From Lentisphaerota bacterium (GTDB lineage Bacteria; Verrucomicrobiota; Lentisphaeria; Oligosphaerales; JABHEG01), in NCBI GenBank assembly GCA_018676675.1, contig JABHEG010000099.1, positions 1 through 64,000 of the forward strand: 64,000 bases of DNA, given 5' to 3'. Positions 25,630-34,252 of the stretch are shown here, piece by piece (the stretch's first letter is position 1; the number at the start of each line of letters is the position of its first letter). The position numbers and the translations under genes were made by a program. The notes under the pieces are model-generated. The model was given only the letters and a program-made list of their open reading frames with translations, did no database searches and had not been told where the DNA came from.

Positions 25630-27317
25630 CCCAACATCCCCTCTAGCTCGGTCAGGTCCTCACTGATATCTCGTTCAAGTTCGCGGAGGCGTTGGAGGAT
25701 GACTTTGGGCGGGGCGTACTCGATCTCCTCGTACGTGATCTCTGCGTAGCGGCTGAAGGAGAGGTCGTACTTGTTGTCCGTGATCTCCTGCTTGGGCACG
25801 GTGAAGCACTTGGCGGCGCGGTCCTGGAAAGCGGAGGTGTCAGGTGTCGGGTGTCGGGTGTCAGGGGCGGAGCTGGGGAGCGAGTCTGTGGTCAGTTGTC
25901 CGTGGTCAGCTTGGGGGGCGGAGTCGCCGTCCGGAGGCCGCCTCCCACATTGGGTAGCCCATTGCTTCCAGTTGGCAAGCAGATCGGGCAAGTCATCATC
26001 CCTGACGGGGGTGCGTTTGTCGTCGAGGCTGTAGCCGTCGTGGTTGACTTTGTAGAACCAGACGTTGTCGGTGCGGCCGCCTTTGGTGAACACGAGCACG
26101 GCGGTGCTGACCCCCGCGTAGGGCTTGAACACGCCGGAGGGCAGGCTGACGACGGCTTCGAGCTGGTTGTCCTCGATGAGCATACTGCGTACGGCGCGGT
26201 GCGCTTTGCTGCTGCCGAAGAGCACGCCGTCGGGCACGATCACTGCGCAGCGACCGCCGGTCTTGAGGATCCGCGCCATCAGCACGAGGAAGAGAAGCTC
26301 GGTCTTCTTGGTCTTGGCGACCGAGGTCAGGCCCTTGAACACGCTTTCGTGGTCGATGCTGCCTTTGAACGGGGGATTGGCCAGAACGACATCGAAGCTG
26401 CCTTCGTAGTCCTGGGCGACCGCCGAGCGTTCGGAGAGCGAGTCTCTGTACTCGATGGCCGGGTTCTCGATACCGTGCAGGAGCATGTTCATGGCGGCAA
26501 TGCGGAGCATGGTGCTGTCGAAGTCGAAGCCGTGGAACATGTCGGTCTGGATATGGGTGCGGTACTCCTCCAGCTGGTCACCCGGGTAGACCATGACCGG
26601 CCGGCCGCGGTCATCCGTCACAACGTTTCCATCGTCATCCTGTTCCTCGTGGATCAGCTCCGCCGAGGAATGGGCGCGCTTGAGGCATTCCATGGTCTCG
26701 ATGAGGAACCCGCCGGTGCCGCAGGCCGGATCGCACACGGTTTCGGTCGGTTTGACGTCCAGCATTTGGACCATCGTGCGGATGACATGGCGCGGCGTTC
26801 GAAACTGGCCGGCCACGCCGGCGGTGGTCAACTTGCTGAGCAAGTATTCGTAGAGATCGCCTTTGGTGTCGCCCTGGGTGAGCGGCAACGCGTTGATCAT
26901 GTTGATGGCGGTCTTGAGCAGGCCGGCCTTCTGGATGACGCACTGCGAATCCTGCAGGTACGTCCCGAGCGTACTGTTCTTGACCACATCTTCACGGAAG
27001 AACTGAAACAGGCCCTTCCACTCCGGCGGATCGGAGGACTGCCGGTTGCCCTGCACGATGCGCAACTGCTCTTCCGCACCGAGGTTGACCAGGTGTGACC
27101 AACGCAGGTGTTGCTGGTTCTCGGGGAAAACCCGGTCGCCACTCGTTTGGGCCGTACGCTGAGCGCGCTTCTCCGCTGCCTGTTCCCGCATGTCCAACAT
27201 GCGGGCAAACATCAGGAAACTGATCTGCTCGATGACCGTGAGTGGATTGGTGATGCCGCCCGAGTGGAACTCGAGCCAGAGCTTGTCGACTTTGCTTTTC
27301 AGGTGACCGGTGATCAT
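25626..27317 (-). CDS. hsdM: Type I restriction-modification methyltransferase subunit
   Basis: N6-adenine methyltransferase of 563 residues. The SAM-binding motif DPACGTGGF lies near residue 195 and the catalytic NPPF near 313. The N-terminal HsdM helical domain is present ([18 protein letters not shown]). Residues about 453-494 form an odd Pro/Asp/Thr-rich insertion ([26 protein letters not shown]) encoded by simple DNA repeats plus a copy of the REP-like element at 25923-25948. It stays in frame and lies after the catalytic domain, so activity may survive. Both ends overlap neighbours in ATGA junctions, tying translation of the AlbA-type gene, hsdM and hsdS together. Confidence 0.93.
   Translation of the reverse strand: MITGHLKSKVDKLWLEFHSGGITNPLTVIEQISFLMFARMLDMREQAAEKRAQRTAQTSGDRVFPENQQHLRWSHLVNLGAEEQLRIVQGNRQSSDPPEWKGLFQFFREDVVKNSTLGTYLQDSQCVIQKAGLLKTAINMINALPLTQGDTKGDLYEYLLSKLTTAGVAGQFRTPRHVIRTMVQMLDVKPTETVCDPACGTGGFLIETMECLKRAHSSAELIHEEQDDDGNVVTDDRGRPVMVYPGDQLEEYRTHIQTDMFHGFDFDSTMLRIAAMNMLLHGIENPAIEYRDSLSERSAVAQDYEGSFDVVLANPPFKGSIDHESVFKGLTSVAKTKKTELLFLVLMARILKTGGRCAVIVPDGVLFGSSKAHRAVRSMLIEDNQLEAVVSLPSGVFKPYAGVSTAVLVFTKGGRTDNVWFYKVNHDGYSLDDKRTPVRDDDLPDLLANWKQWATQCGRRPPDGDSAPQADHGQLTTDSLPSSAPDTRHPTPDTSAFQDRAAKCFTVPKQEITDNKYDLSFSRYAEITYEEIEYAPPKVILQRLRELERDISEDLTELEGMLG
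25836..25948. repeat. Dispersed repeats inserted in hsdM
   Basis: The plus strand has about four copies of a 7-base GGTGTCA/GGTGTCG unit (25836-25866), two copies of GTGGTCAG near 25890-25908, and a 26-base copy of the hairpin arm found twice at 10760-10833. Together they explain the abnormal amino-acid stretch in HsdM. This looks like insertion or expansion of non-coding repeats that kept the reading frame. Confidence 0.75.
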
Positions 27318-28864
27318 GCCTCTTCTTTCGTATTCGCGATGGCGGTCAGCACGGCCCTGCCTTTGGCCGTGAGACGGTATTTCTGCTTGCTGCTGCGCGG
27401 CTTGTCGGGGATGGTCATCTCGATGAGGCCCTGCTCTAGCATTGGCACAACGTGCCGCTTGTAGTTCAGGTAAGCGCTGGACAGCCCCATCGCTGAAAGC
27501 AGTTGCTGCTTGTTCGCTGTTCCTTCTGCGAGCGCCCGCAACCCGACCCGAACTTGCTCACTGACTTGCTCACCGACTTGCTCACTGACTTGCTCACTGA
27601 CTTGCTCACTGACTTGGTCGGTGACTTGTGCGGTGACTTCCCCGGTAGACTGCCCATCGACTTGTGCGGTGACTTGCGGGGTAATCCCCGGGGCGGGGCG
27701 GAATGTGATCACGAGCGTACCGCAACGTTCTTCCCAATCGGGTAGCGGGTTGCCGCTGTCCGTGCAGATGTCGGCGATGCGGGTCGTGCCGGTGCCCCAC
27801 TGCTCGATCACGCCGGCACGATAGAGGACGTTGGCGATGAGTGGGTTCCAGGGCTGAGACGCATGCGGTCTCCGCAAGTCCTCGATGGTGATGCCGAAAT
27901 GCAGTGCGCCGGGACTGCTGATCTCCAGTCGGTCGTTGAACATGGCCACGCCCACGGTCTCGCCGGCTGTCGCGTAGTTGCGGTGGCAGAGCGCGTTTGC
28001 CAACGCTTCGCGAGTGGCCGGCGGCGGATAGGCAGGGGTGTCTGTGCGTATCATGGCGCCTGTGCCGACTTCGGAGGCAATCGGGACATGATCCAGGAGG
28101 AATTCCTCCGCGTGACGCAGGAGCTGGAAGATGTTGCCTTCGTATTGGCGGTTATCGCTGAAGTTGGCCGTGAACGTGAGGCCGCGGAATCGTGCCAGAC
28201 GGATGCCGAGCTGCATGTAACGGGCGGTCAGTCGATCGCGTTTCGCGAACAGCGCAGCCGCGCCGTTCATCAACACGCCACTGTCGTCCGCGAGCCGGAA
28301 TCGTTTCAGCACGTTCAGTGGGTCAGGATCAACGTCTTCCGGTAGGCGTCCGAGGCGCTGACCGGTGCGGACACACCGGTCGATCTCGACTGTATCAAGC
28401 GCGTCGAGGCCCAGTCCTTCCGCCGGCTGATTCTCCCAGCGTATCGTTCCATGGAGCTTCTCGGCCACGCGCAGGTCGTACTGGTGTACTGACATGATGC
28501 TGGTCGTCGGGCCGCGGCGAGTGTATGGACGGCCGTCGAACATGAACAAGCCGGTCTGCCCAGGCACGTGCACGACGATGATAGCCCGTTCCCCGCTATT
28601 GAGGGGCACGGTGTCCAGCTCGATGAGGGGGGACGGATCGATGCGTGCGAGCTCCGCGGACAGGGCCCGAAGCGTGTCGTCGGACACTTGTTGCCCAGCC
28701 GGTTCGCCATCCGGGGTCACGCCGAACAGGACATGGCCGCCGCGACCATTGAGCATGGCGCACGCCGTCTTCGCCCCAGCCGTCCGCTGCCCTGTGGTCT
28801 TCTTCCACTCAACGGTGGCCGACTCACCAGCCGCAATCAGATTGTGCAGTTCCGCCAGAGTCAT
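27314..28864 (-). CDS. AlbA_2/Schlafen-type ATP-binding protein, RM-associated
   Basis: Predicted 516-residue protein with an N-terminal AlbA_2 (divergent AAA-4/Schlafen-like) domain, ESATVEWKKT and GGHVLFGVTPDGE, then the conserved middle region with YPPPATREALANALCHRNY and IEQWGTGTTRI shared by RecG-like predicted regulators. A 4-residue repeat (SEQV) links this to a C-terminal winged-helix-like part (KQQLLSAMGLSSAYLNY). It starts 2 bases after hsdR and overlaps hsdM. Such proteins often accompany type I systems and may regulate them or act in RNA or DNA processing; the role is not established here. Confidence 0.82.
   Translation of the reverse strand: MTLAELHNLIAAGESATVEWKKTTGQRTAGAKTACAMLNGRGGHVLFGVTPDGEPAGQQVSDDTLRALSAELARIDPSPLIELDTVPLNSGERAIIVVHVPGQTGLFMFDGRPYTRRGPTTSIMSVHQYDLRVAEKLHGTIRWENQPAEGLGLDALDTVEIDRCVRTGQRLGRLPEDVDPDPLNVLKRFRLADDSGVLMNGAAALFAKRDRLTARYMQLGIRLARFRGLTFTANFSDNRQYEGNIFQLLRHAEEFLLDHVPIASEVGTGAMIRTDTPAYPPPATREALANALCHRNYATAGETVGVAMFNDRLEISSPGALHFGITIEDLRRPHASQPWNPLIANVLYRAGVIEQWGTGTTRIADICTDSGNPLPDWEERCGTLVITFRPAPGITPQVTAQVDGQSTGEVTAQVTDQVSEQVSEQVSEQVGEQVSEQVRVGLRALAEGTANKQQLLSAMGLSSAYLNYKRHVVPMLEQGLIEMTIPDKPRSSKQKYRLTAKGRAVLTAIANTKEEA
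27553..27636. repeat. 12-bp tandem repeat inside AlbA-type gene
   Basis: Seven 12-base units run in tandem. The first five are nearly identical (CTTGCTCACTGA on the plus strand, one base change in unit two) and the last two are diverged. On the coding strand they give repeated Ser-Glu-Gln-Val. Because 12 is a multiple of 3, copy-number change would alter linker length without breaking the frame. Confidence 0.9.
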
Positions 28865-28866
28865 TG

Positions 28867-31800
28867 TTACCCCACCGCCAGGTCGTTGACATCTGTAATG
28901 AGCTCCAGGAGATCGTCAATCTGCCTGTCGATCGTGAAGACACCGTCTACACCTTCGACGTGCATCTGTGTGAAGGGCGGCTCGTAGAGCTTGCCGATCT
29001 CAAGCCGACCGTAGTTGACGATGTGCTTCTGGATCAGGGCGAGGAAACGCATCTGATGGGATGTGAGGCCCGGGTACTTCTGCACGAAGCTCGTGAAGTG
29101 CCTATCGACTGCTTCGGCATCGAGGCCGATAATCTGGCGGATGGCGAGGTCCAGGCGATTGGCGGGATTGGGGAAGTGTAGGAGCAGGTCATCCACGCAC
29201 AGGCTCGGATCCGTGGCATTGATCTCGTTAATGAGCGGTTGGATGTCACGGTCGTCAACGGTCTGTCCGGCCTTGATGCGTTGGAGCACCGGCGATGTGT
29301 CGAACACCTTGCGCAAGGCATGCTCAACACGATGCCGGTAGGCCGCCAAGTCCAAGCCTTCCAGCTTGACGTCTTCCTGGCGGGAGTGCTCCTCGGTGTC
29401 CGTGACGTCGATCTCCAGGGGAGTGGGCTTGGCGACCTTCGGACGATTACGGCAGTGCATGATGCCGCGGAGTTCGCGCCGGATGTGGTCGAGCTTCGCC
29501 AAGGGCGTTTCCCCTTTGATCGGGCTCGCATCGTAGACACCCGGATCCTCCGCGACCATGCCGAGCTCAACGGTCGGCATCACCAGCTGCCAGAAGTCGG
29601 GTCTCTTGACCTCTTCGATGATTCGGATCTTGGATGCCACCTGGGCGACGTTCACGGGTAACTGGCTGACCTGGGACTGCAGATCATCCCGAAGGTCATG
29701 GAAATCTCCGGAGATTCTCAGGGCGCTGGTCTGCATGCGTGCAATGAGGAGGTCCATCCGGTACGCATCCTCACGTCCGTCCAGACTCCGCCATTGCATG
29801 AGAGGCGCGATTTCCATGCGCAGCGTGGCGGCTGTGGCTGCATCGAAGCCCTGGATTACCCCGGTCTGCAGCACCGTCTTCACCTGGCGCCATTTCTCGC
29901 GAACGCCGATGGTGTCTTCCGGCAACGCCCGGACATCTTGTTCGATGAGAGCGACCGCACCATTGAAAGCCGATATGTCTTGCTGTGCGAGGGCTTCGTC
30001 GGCAAGGCCCAACCTGGCTTCGAACAGTGTCTGCATGAGCGACTTTTGAACGGAGGGGCTGACCTCGGGCGGGTTCTCGCCGAAGTACTCGAAATTCCCC
30101 CAGTGGTCGAATATCCGGAAGGTATCCTTGTGCTTGCCAGGTCCGAACAGCCCCTGGCACAGGCGCGTGCCGCGGCCGATCATCTGCCAGAACTTGACGT
30201 AGGACTTCACGGGCTTGGCGAACACCAGATTGACGAGGGCCGGGACATCGATGCCGGTATCCAGCATGTCCACTGAGATGGCCACCATCAGGTTGTCGTT
30301 GTTGCCTTCGCCCTTGAAGTCGTCGATCAGTTGCTCGGCGCGGTCCACGTAGTTGTCGATGACGGCGCAGAACTCGCGCTTCGGTTTCATGTATTGCGGG
30401 TACATCTCCTCGAACAGCTTCTGTAGCTGCAGAGCGTGTCTGTGATCCCGGGCGAAGACGATGGTCTTGCCGATGTGCTGGCCGGTGGCTTCGCGAACGC
30501 CGTTCTCCATCAGGTTGCGGAGAATGCGGCGATCGGTGTCCTTGTTGAAGACCGCTCTATCGATTTCCTCTTTGCTGTAATCGACCAGCTCGGCCGCGTC
30601 AACTTGCTCCTCGAGTTCCTGCTTCTGGGCGTCCGTCATCGTGTTGTAGTGGATACCTTCGCGCAGGAACTTCGTGGTATGGCTGGTGACCTGGAAGTGG
30701 GCCAGGTAGGGGGGCACATGCTCAATCGCGTCGTTGTACGAGAAGTGTGCAGTGGGGTCGTTCCCCTCGCAGTCAAAGATCTTGTATGTGTCGTGGGTGA
30801 TGACGTTCCGTGGGGTGGCGGTGAGGCCGACCTGCAAGGCATCGAAGTAAAGGAACAAGTCCCGATAGCGGTTGTAGATGCTGCGGTGTGACTCGTCGGC
30901 AATGACCAAGTCGAAGAACCCAACGTCGAAGTTCTCGAAGCACTTCATCATGGCGGGGTATGTGGCGAGATAGATGGACTTCTTGCGCTCTTGAGCCGTA
31001 GCGGCGGTCACGTACACGCGCGGTTCGGCGTCGATGAACTTCGCGTAGGCATTGTTGGCCTGCTTGCGGAGTTCGCGGCGGTCGCACAGGAAGAGAACGC
31101 GCTTGACCCAATGCGCGCGGATGAGGAGATCGGAGAGGGCGATTGCCACGCGTGTCTTGCCGGTGCCGGTGGCTTGAACGACCAGTGCTTTTCGCCGGTT
31201 CTTCTCGAAGCGCTCACAGACACGCTTGACGGCCTCGATCTGGTAAGGCCTGTCCACGATTCTCGTCTTCGGCCCAAACTCGGACAGGGCCTGCCTCTCT
31301 CCTGTCTGCCAGAGGCAATACTGGAGGCTGTCCTTGCTGTAGAAACCGTACAGGCGACGGGGAATCTCGCCTTTCGCGTCGTCCCAGATGGTGATGTCAT
31401 ACCCGTTGGTGTAGAAGATAACGGGCCGTTGCCCGAACTGTTCCTCCAGGCAATCTGCGTAGAATTTGGCTTGGGTCCGGCCCTTCTCCGCATCGTGCGC
31501 TGTCTTCTTTGCCTCGACAACGGCCAACGGCTTGCCGGTCGCTTCGTCCCACAGGACATAGTCGGCCCGGCCTTTCTCTTGCCCCTGGGATCGCGCGACC
31601 TGGACCTCCTTGCCGACTTGGTCGGTGCTTTCTTCGCCCGGTGCCACGTCCCATCCTGCCTGCACGAGGAGTCGGTCGATGAGGAGTCTGCGGGTGGTCT
31701 TCTCATCGAACTGGAGCACATCAGCGGCCTGATTGGCCTGCGAGAGGATGGCCTTCTGCTCTTCGGCGGTTCGCTCGACGGCCGCCGCCTTCCGGCGGGC

Positions 31801-32325
31801 GACTTCGAGTTCCTGGAGCAGCTTCTGCATTTGAGCTTCCTGGGAGGCAAGTTGCTGCAAGACGGCGCGTCTCTCTCGCTTCAGAGCTCCCTTCGTATCC
31901 TCCTGCTTCGGCGTCTGGAAACTCAGAGCTCTCACGGCGGCGTTTGCATGGACGGTCAGCGCGAACCATTTGGCCAGGTTGAACGCCTCCTCAAGGATCC
32001 AGAGAGCGATCTGTGGGCGGCACTCGGAAGAGCTGCTGTGGGCAGCCTTGTTGCCTTGCGTGCGGAGGGCATGCAGCTTGTTCTGGACCACAGAGGGAAC
32101 CAAGCCCTGCTGCTCCATGCTCTGCAGAAGTTCCAGGAAGCTCGCCTTGGGGTAACGCGGGATCTCGTAGTGCGTGAAGAAGTCGGCAACCAAGTTCTCG
32201 CCGAAGAGTCTCAGCTTGACCAAGGCGCCGGCCGGATCTGAGAAGGCGTAGTGCTCCGCGAACCCTCCGAGGTCGGCAAGTTCGCGGTTGTGCCCTCTGA
32301 GAAACTCGAAGTTCCCCGACTTCAT
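28867..32325 (-). CDS. hsdR: Type I restriction endonuclease subunit
   Basis: Motor and nuclease subunit, 1152 residues from the ATG at 32325, which follows AGGA by eight bases. In-frame ATGs at 32343 and 32373 are less likely because they overlap the promoter region. Order of parts: an N-terminal DUF4145-like helical domain, a coiled segment, the PD-(D/E)XK nuclease (GRADYVLWDE then LAVVEAKK, residues about 252-275), SF2 helicase motifs (ATGTGKTRVA near 387, DESH near 475, and QMIGRGTR in the second RecA domain), and a helical C-terminus. It is the first gene of the operon, so the nuclease is made before the methylase, which is unusual if both come from one promoter. Confidence 0.93.
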   Translation of the reverse strand: MKSGNFEFLRGHNRELADLGGFAEHYAFSDPAGALVKLRLFGENLVADFFTHYEIPRYPKASFLELLQSMEQQGLVPSVVQNKLHALRTQGNKAAHSSSSECRPQIALWILEEAFNLAKWFALTVHANAAVRALSFQTPKQEDTKGALKRERRAVLQQLASQEAQMQKLLQELEVARRKAAAVERTAEEQKAILSQANQAADVLQFDEKTTRRLLIDRLLVQAGWDVAPGEESTDQVGKEVQVARSQGQEKGRADYVLWDEATGKPLAVVEAKKTAHDAEKGRTQAKFYADCLEEQFGQRPVIFYTNGYDITIWDDAKGEIPRRLYGFYSKDSLQYCLWQTGERQALSEFGPKTRIVDRPYQIEAVKRVCERFEKNRRKALVVQATGTGKTRVAIALSDLLIRAHWVKRVLFLCDRRELRKQANNAYAKFIDAEPRVYVTAATAQERKKSIYLATYPAMMKCFENFDVGFFDLVIADESHRSIYNRYRDLFLYFDALQVGLTATPRNVITHDTYKIFDCEGNDPTAHFSYNDAIEHVPPYLAHFQVTSHTTKFLREGIHYNTMTDAQKQELEEQVDAAELVDYSKEEIDRAVFNKDTDRRILRNLMENGVREATGQHIGKTIVFARDHRHALQLQKLFEEMYPQYMKPKREFCAVIDNYVDRAEQLIDDFKGEGNNDNLMVAISVDMLDTGIDVPALVNLVFAKPVKSYVKFWQMIGRGTRLCQGLFGPGKHKDTFRIFDHWGNFEYFGENPPEVSPSVQKSLMQTLFEARLGLADEALAQQDISAFNGAVALIEQDVRALPEDTIGVREKWRQVKTVLQTGVIQGFDAATAATLRMEIAPLMQWRSLDGREDAYRMDLLIARMQTSALRISGDFHDLRDDLQSQVSQLPVNVAQVASKIRIIEEVKRPDFWQLVMPTVELGMVAEDPGVYDASPIKGETPLAKLDHIRRELRGIMHCRNRPKVAKPTPLEIDVTDTEEHSRQEDVKLEGLDLAAYRHRVEHALRKVFDTSPVLQRIKAGQTVDDRDIQPLINEINATDPSLCVDDLLLHFPNPANRLDLAIRQIIGLDAEAVDRHFTSFVQKYPGLTSHQMRFLALIQKHIVNYGRLEIGKLYEPPFTQMHVEGVDGVFTIDRQIDDLLELITDVNDLAVG

Positions 32326-32355
32326 GACTGTGTTCCTGTCCATGTTGGCGGCACA

Positions 32356-32372
32356 AAGCACACCGTGTGCCA
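32356..32372 (-). promoter_or_regulatory. Sigma-54-type -24/-12 promoter before hsdR
   Basis: The minus strand reads TGGCACACGGTGTGCTT. GG and GC are exactly 10 bases apart as sigma-54 requires; three less critical consensus positions differ. Transcription would begin near 32346, about 20 bases before the hsdR ATG at 32325. It lies in the 67-base gap just downstream of the gene for a sigma-54 activator. Confidence 0.6.
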
Positions 32373-32381
32373 CATCGTGCG

Positions 32382-32402
32382 ATCCGATGTTGTTAATCGG
32401 AT
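32382..32402. promoter_or_regulatory. Inverted repeat at end of activator gene
   Basis: ATCCGAT (32382-32388) and ATCGGAT (32396-32402) are perfect 7-base arms around GTTGTTA. The element covers the stop codon of the activator gene and sits about 10 bases upstream of the -24 box of the hsdR promoter. It could be a protein-binding site or a weak hairpin that ends the activator mRNA; there is no T-tract. Confidence 0.35.
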
Positions 32403-33982
32403 TCCCAATCCACCTGCAGCCGCTTCAGCTGGGCATCAAGGGTCTGATAGTTTTTCAGCCCCAAGAGCCTTGCGGCTTCGACTTTCACCCCCCGGGCTTC
32501 GCGCATGGCCCGTTTCAGGAAGTGACGTTGCACATCGGCCAAGTGTGCCTCGATGCTGAAATCATCGCCCAGCGGGCGTTCCAGGACGTTCCGAGTTGCC
32601 TGCTCAAGAGATGGCATCTCTGCCACGGCTGACTTCAGATCGACCCCGGTCAGCTCATGACCACCGGACATGACGGCAGCCTGCAGAAGGCAATTATAGA
32701 GTTGCCGTACGTTCCCAGGCCATCCCTGTGAAAGCATAAACGCGTTTGCGTTGACAGAAATTGTTTTGTCTTGGTATCCCGGTTCGCTCTGTGCGAAGTC
32801 TGCGTTGATGCTTGCCAGCAGGGATTCGGCAATTGCGGCTATGTCGGATTTGCGCTCCCGCAGGGCAGGCAGTCGGATGGTGATAACGGCAAGTCGGTAG
32901 AAGAGGTCCTCACGGAACGAGCCCTCCGGGATCTTGGTGATGAGATCGCGGTTCGTGGCCGCAATGACCCGCACATCCACACACAGATCCTCTTCTGATC
33001 CGACGCGGCGCAGGTCCCTTACACACGGTGGGCCGCCGTCGGGGGGCTGGAGTACGCGCAGGAGCTTCGCCTGCAGGTCAAGAGTGCACTCCCCGATCTC
33101 GTCGAGGAAGAGCGTGCCGCCGTCTGCGCGCTCGAAAGCTCCACGGTACTGCCGGTTTGCTCCTGTGAAGGCGTTCTTCTCGTGACCGAAGAGCTCGGAC
33201 TCAAGGAGCGCCTGTGGCAAGGCAGCGCAGTTCACGACGACAAACGGCTTTTCGCGACGGTGGCTGGAGCCGTGAATTGCCTGTGCGAACATCTCCTTCC
33301 CGGTACCGCTTTCTCCAAGAAGCAGGACGGGCACATCCCGCATGGCTGCCTTGCGGGCGCGACCCACGGCGAGGCGGATGGCCTGACTGTCTCCCGCGAT
33401 CCGTTCGAAGCCCGGGACTTCAGCGGGTGGCACTGCAGCCAGGTGCTGTAGATTGCTGTCGGCCCCCCGGAGCAGTTCAGGCACCACATCGACTGTCAGA
33501 TCAAAAGGGATCTCGGTCAGCCAAACATCGTCCTTGTACGACTGGTAGAACGATGCCGGATATCGGGTCTTCCCCAGCAGCACCCAGACTGCCGCCATCG
33601 CCGGCGTCCCGGGGCTTAGATGAATGGCGAGCTCGTACTCCGTCCCGCGCAGTTCCTCGGCGAGTCTACCCAACTCAGCATCTGCGGCGCGAAAGATGGC
33701 GCCGTAGTCGGTTGGAGCGTCAAGCGGGAGGATCCGACACTCGGCCTCTATCGGCAACCACGTGAGGAAACGCCGTGTGATGGGTTCTGCGTAGTTGCTA
33801 AGGACAATGACTCGGTCGAAGGACTCCGCATTGAGCAAGCTGTGAACGGGCCCCACCCCCTCGGGGAGTGGCTGGAGCCTGCCAACGGCATCAACGACCT
33901 GCTCACGTGTCTTCTCGTCGTCGGAGCAGGCGGCAAGCGCGCGCAGATCGGTGTGCCCCACCCATGTCACAAGGATTCTCAT
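32393..33982 (-). CDS. CARF/RtcR-like sigma-54-dependent activator
   Basis: Predicted 529-residue enhancer-binding protein. The N-terminal domain ([26 protein letters not shown], then [19 protein letters not shown]) has the layout of the CARF-type sensor of RtcR, which binds RNA-end or cyclic oligonucleotide ligands. The AAA+ domain has Walker A GESGTGKE (about residue 220), the sigma-54 contact loop NAFTGA instead of GAFTGA (about 267) and FLDEIGE. The C-terminal Fis-type helix-turn-helix is [20 protein letters not shown]. The frame is open to 34048, but that end falls inside a good sigma-70 promoter, so the ATG at 33982 was chosen. No rtcA or rtcB gene is nearby; the neighbours are defence operons with sigma-54-like promoters. 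Confidence 0.87.
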   Translation of the reverse strand: MRILVTWVGHTDLRALAACSDDEKTREQVVDAVGRLQPLPEGVGPVHSLLNAESFDRVIVLSNYAEPITRRFLTWLPIEAECRILPLDAPTDYGAIFRAADAELGRLAEELRGTEYELAIHLSPGTPAMAAVWVLLGKTRYPASFYQSYKDDVWLTEIPFDLTVDVVPELLRGADSNLQHLAAVPPAEVPGFERIAGDSQAIRLAVGRARKAAMRDVPVLLLGESGTGKEMFAQAIHGSSHRREKPFVVVNCAALPQALLESELFGHEKNAFTGANRQYRGAFERADGGTLFLDEIGECTLDLQAKLLRVLQPPDGGPPCVRDLRRVGSEEDLCVDVRVIAATNRDLITKIPEGSFREDLFYRLAVITIRLPALRERKSDIAAIAESLLASINADFAQSEPGYQDKTISVNANAFMLSQGWPGNVRQLYNCLLQAAVMSGGHELTGVDLKSAVAEMPSLEQATRNVLERPLGDDFSIEAHLADVQRHFLKRAMREARGVKVEAARLLGLKNYQTLDAQLKRLQVDWESD

Positions 33983-34020
33983 CAAGGCCCCAGATTTGCC
34001 GTTGTGTCGGTACAACCAGA

Positions 34021-34048
34021 ATTGTAGCGTGGCAATCGGCAACTTCAA
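34021..34048 (-). promoter_or_regulatory. Sigma-70-type promoter of the CARF activator
   Basis: On the minus strand TTGAAG (34048-34043), a 16-base spacer and TACAAT (34026-34021) match the -35 and -10 boxes at four and five of six positions. Transcription would begin near 34014, about 32 bases before the ATG at 33982. Constitutive expression of the sensor-activator would suit a stand-by defence switch. Confidence 0.5.
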
Positions 34049-34252
34049 CGCCCTGTCGCTGACCGCAATTCCCTCCCATCATCGGGGAATGGAATGTCGG
34101 TGCTCAGGGTTTCGACGTGTCGCCCTTCCGCGTCATAGGCAAGGTGGGGGCAAGCTGTGGTCGCCGGGTGCTTGTCACTGGCGGGAAATTGGCTTCCGGC
34201 GTATGGTGTGGACTGCTTGTGATCTGCGGACCCCGCAATGGAGGTGTGCCCG

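Noticed and set aside
25692..27098. 468-residue plus-strand frame
   Set aside because: Antisense shadow of hsdM, created by GC-rich codon bias.
30991..32241. 416-residue plus-strand frame
   Set aside because: Antisense to hsdR; Leu/Gly-rich shadow without motifs.
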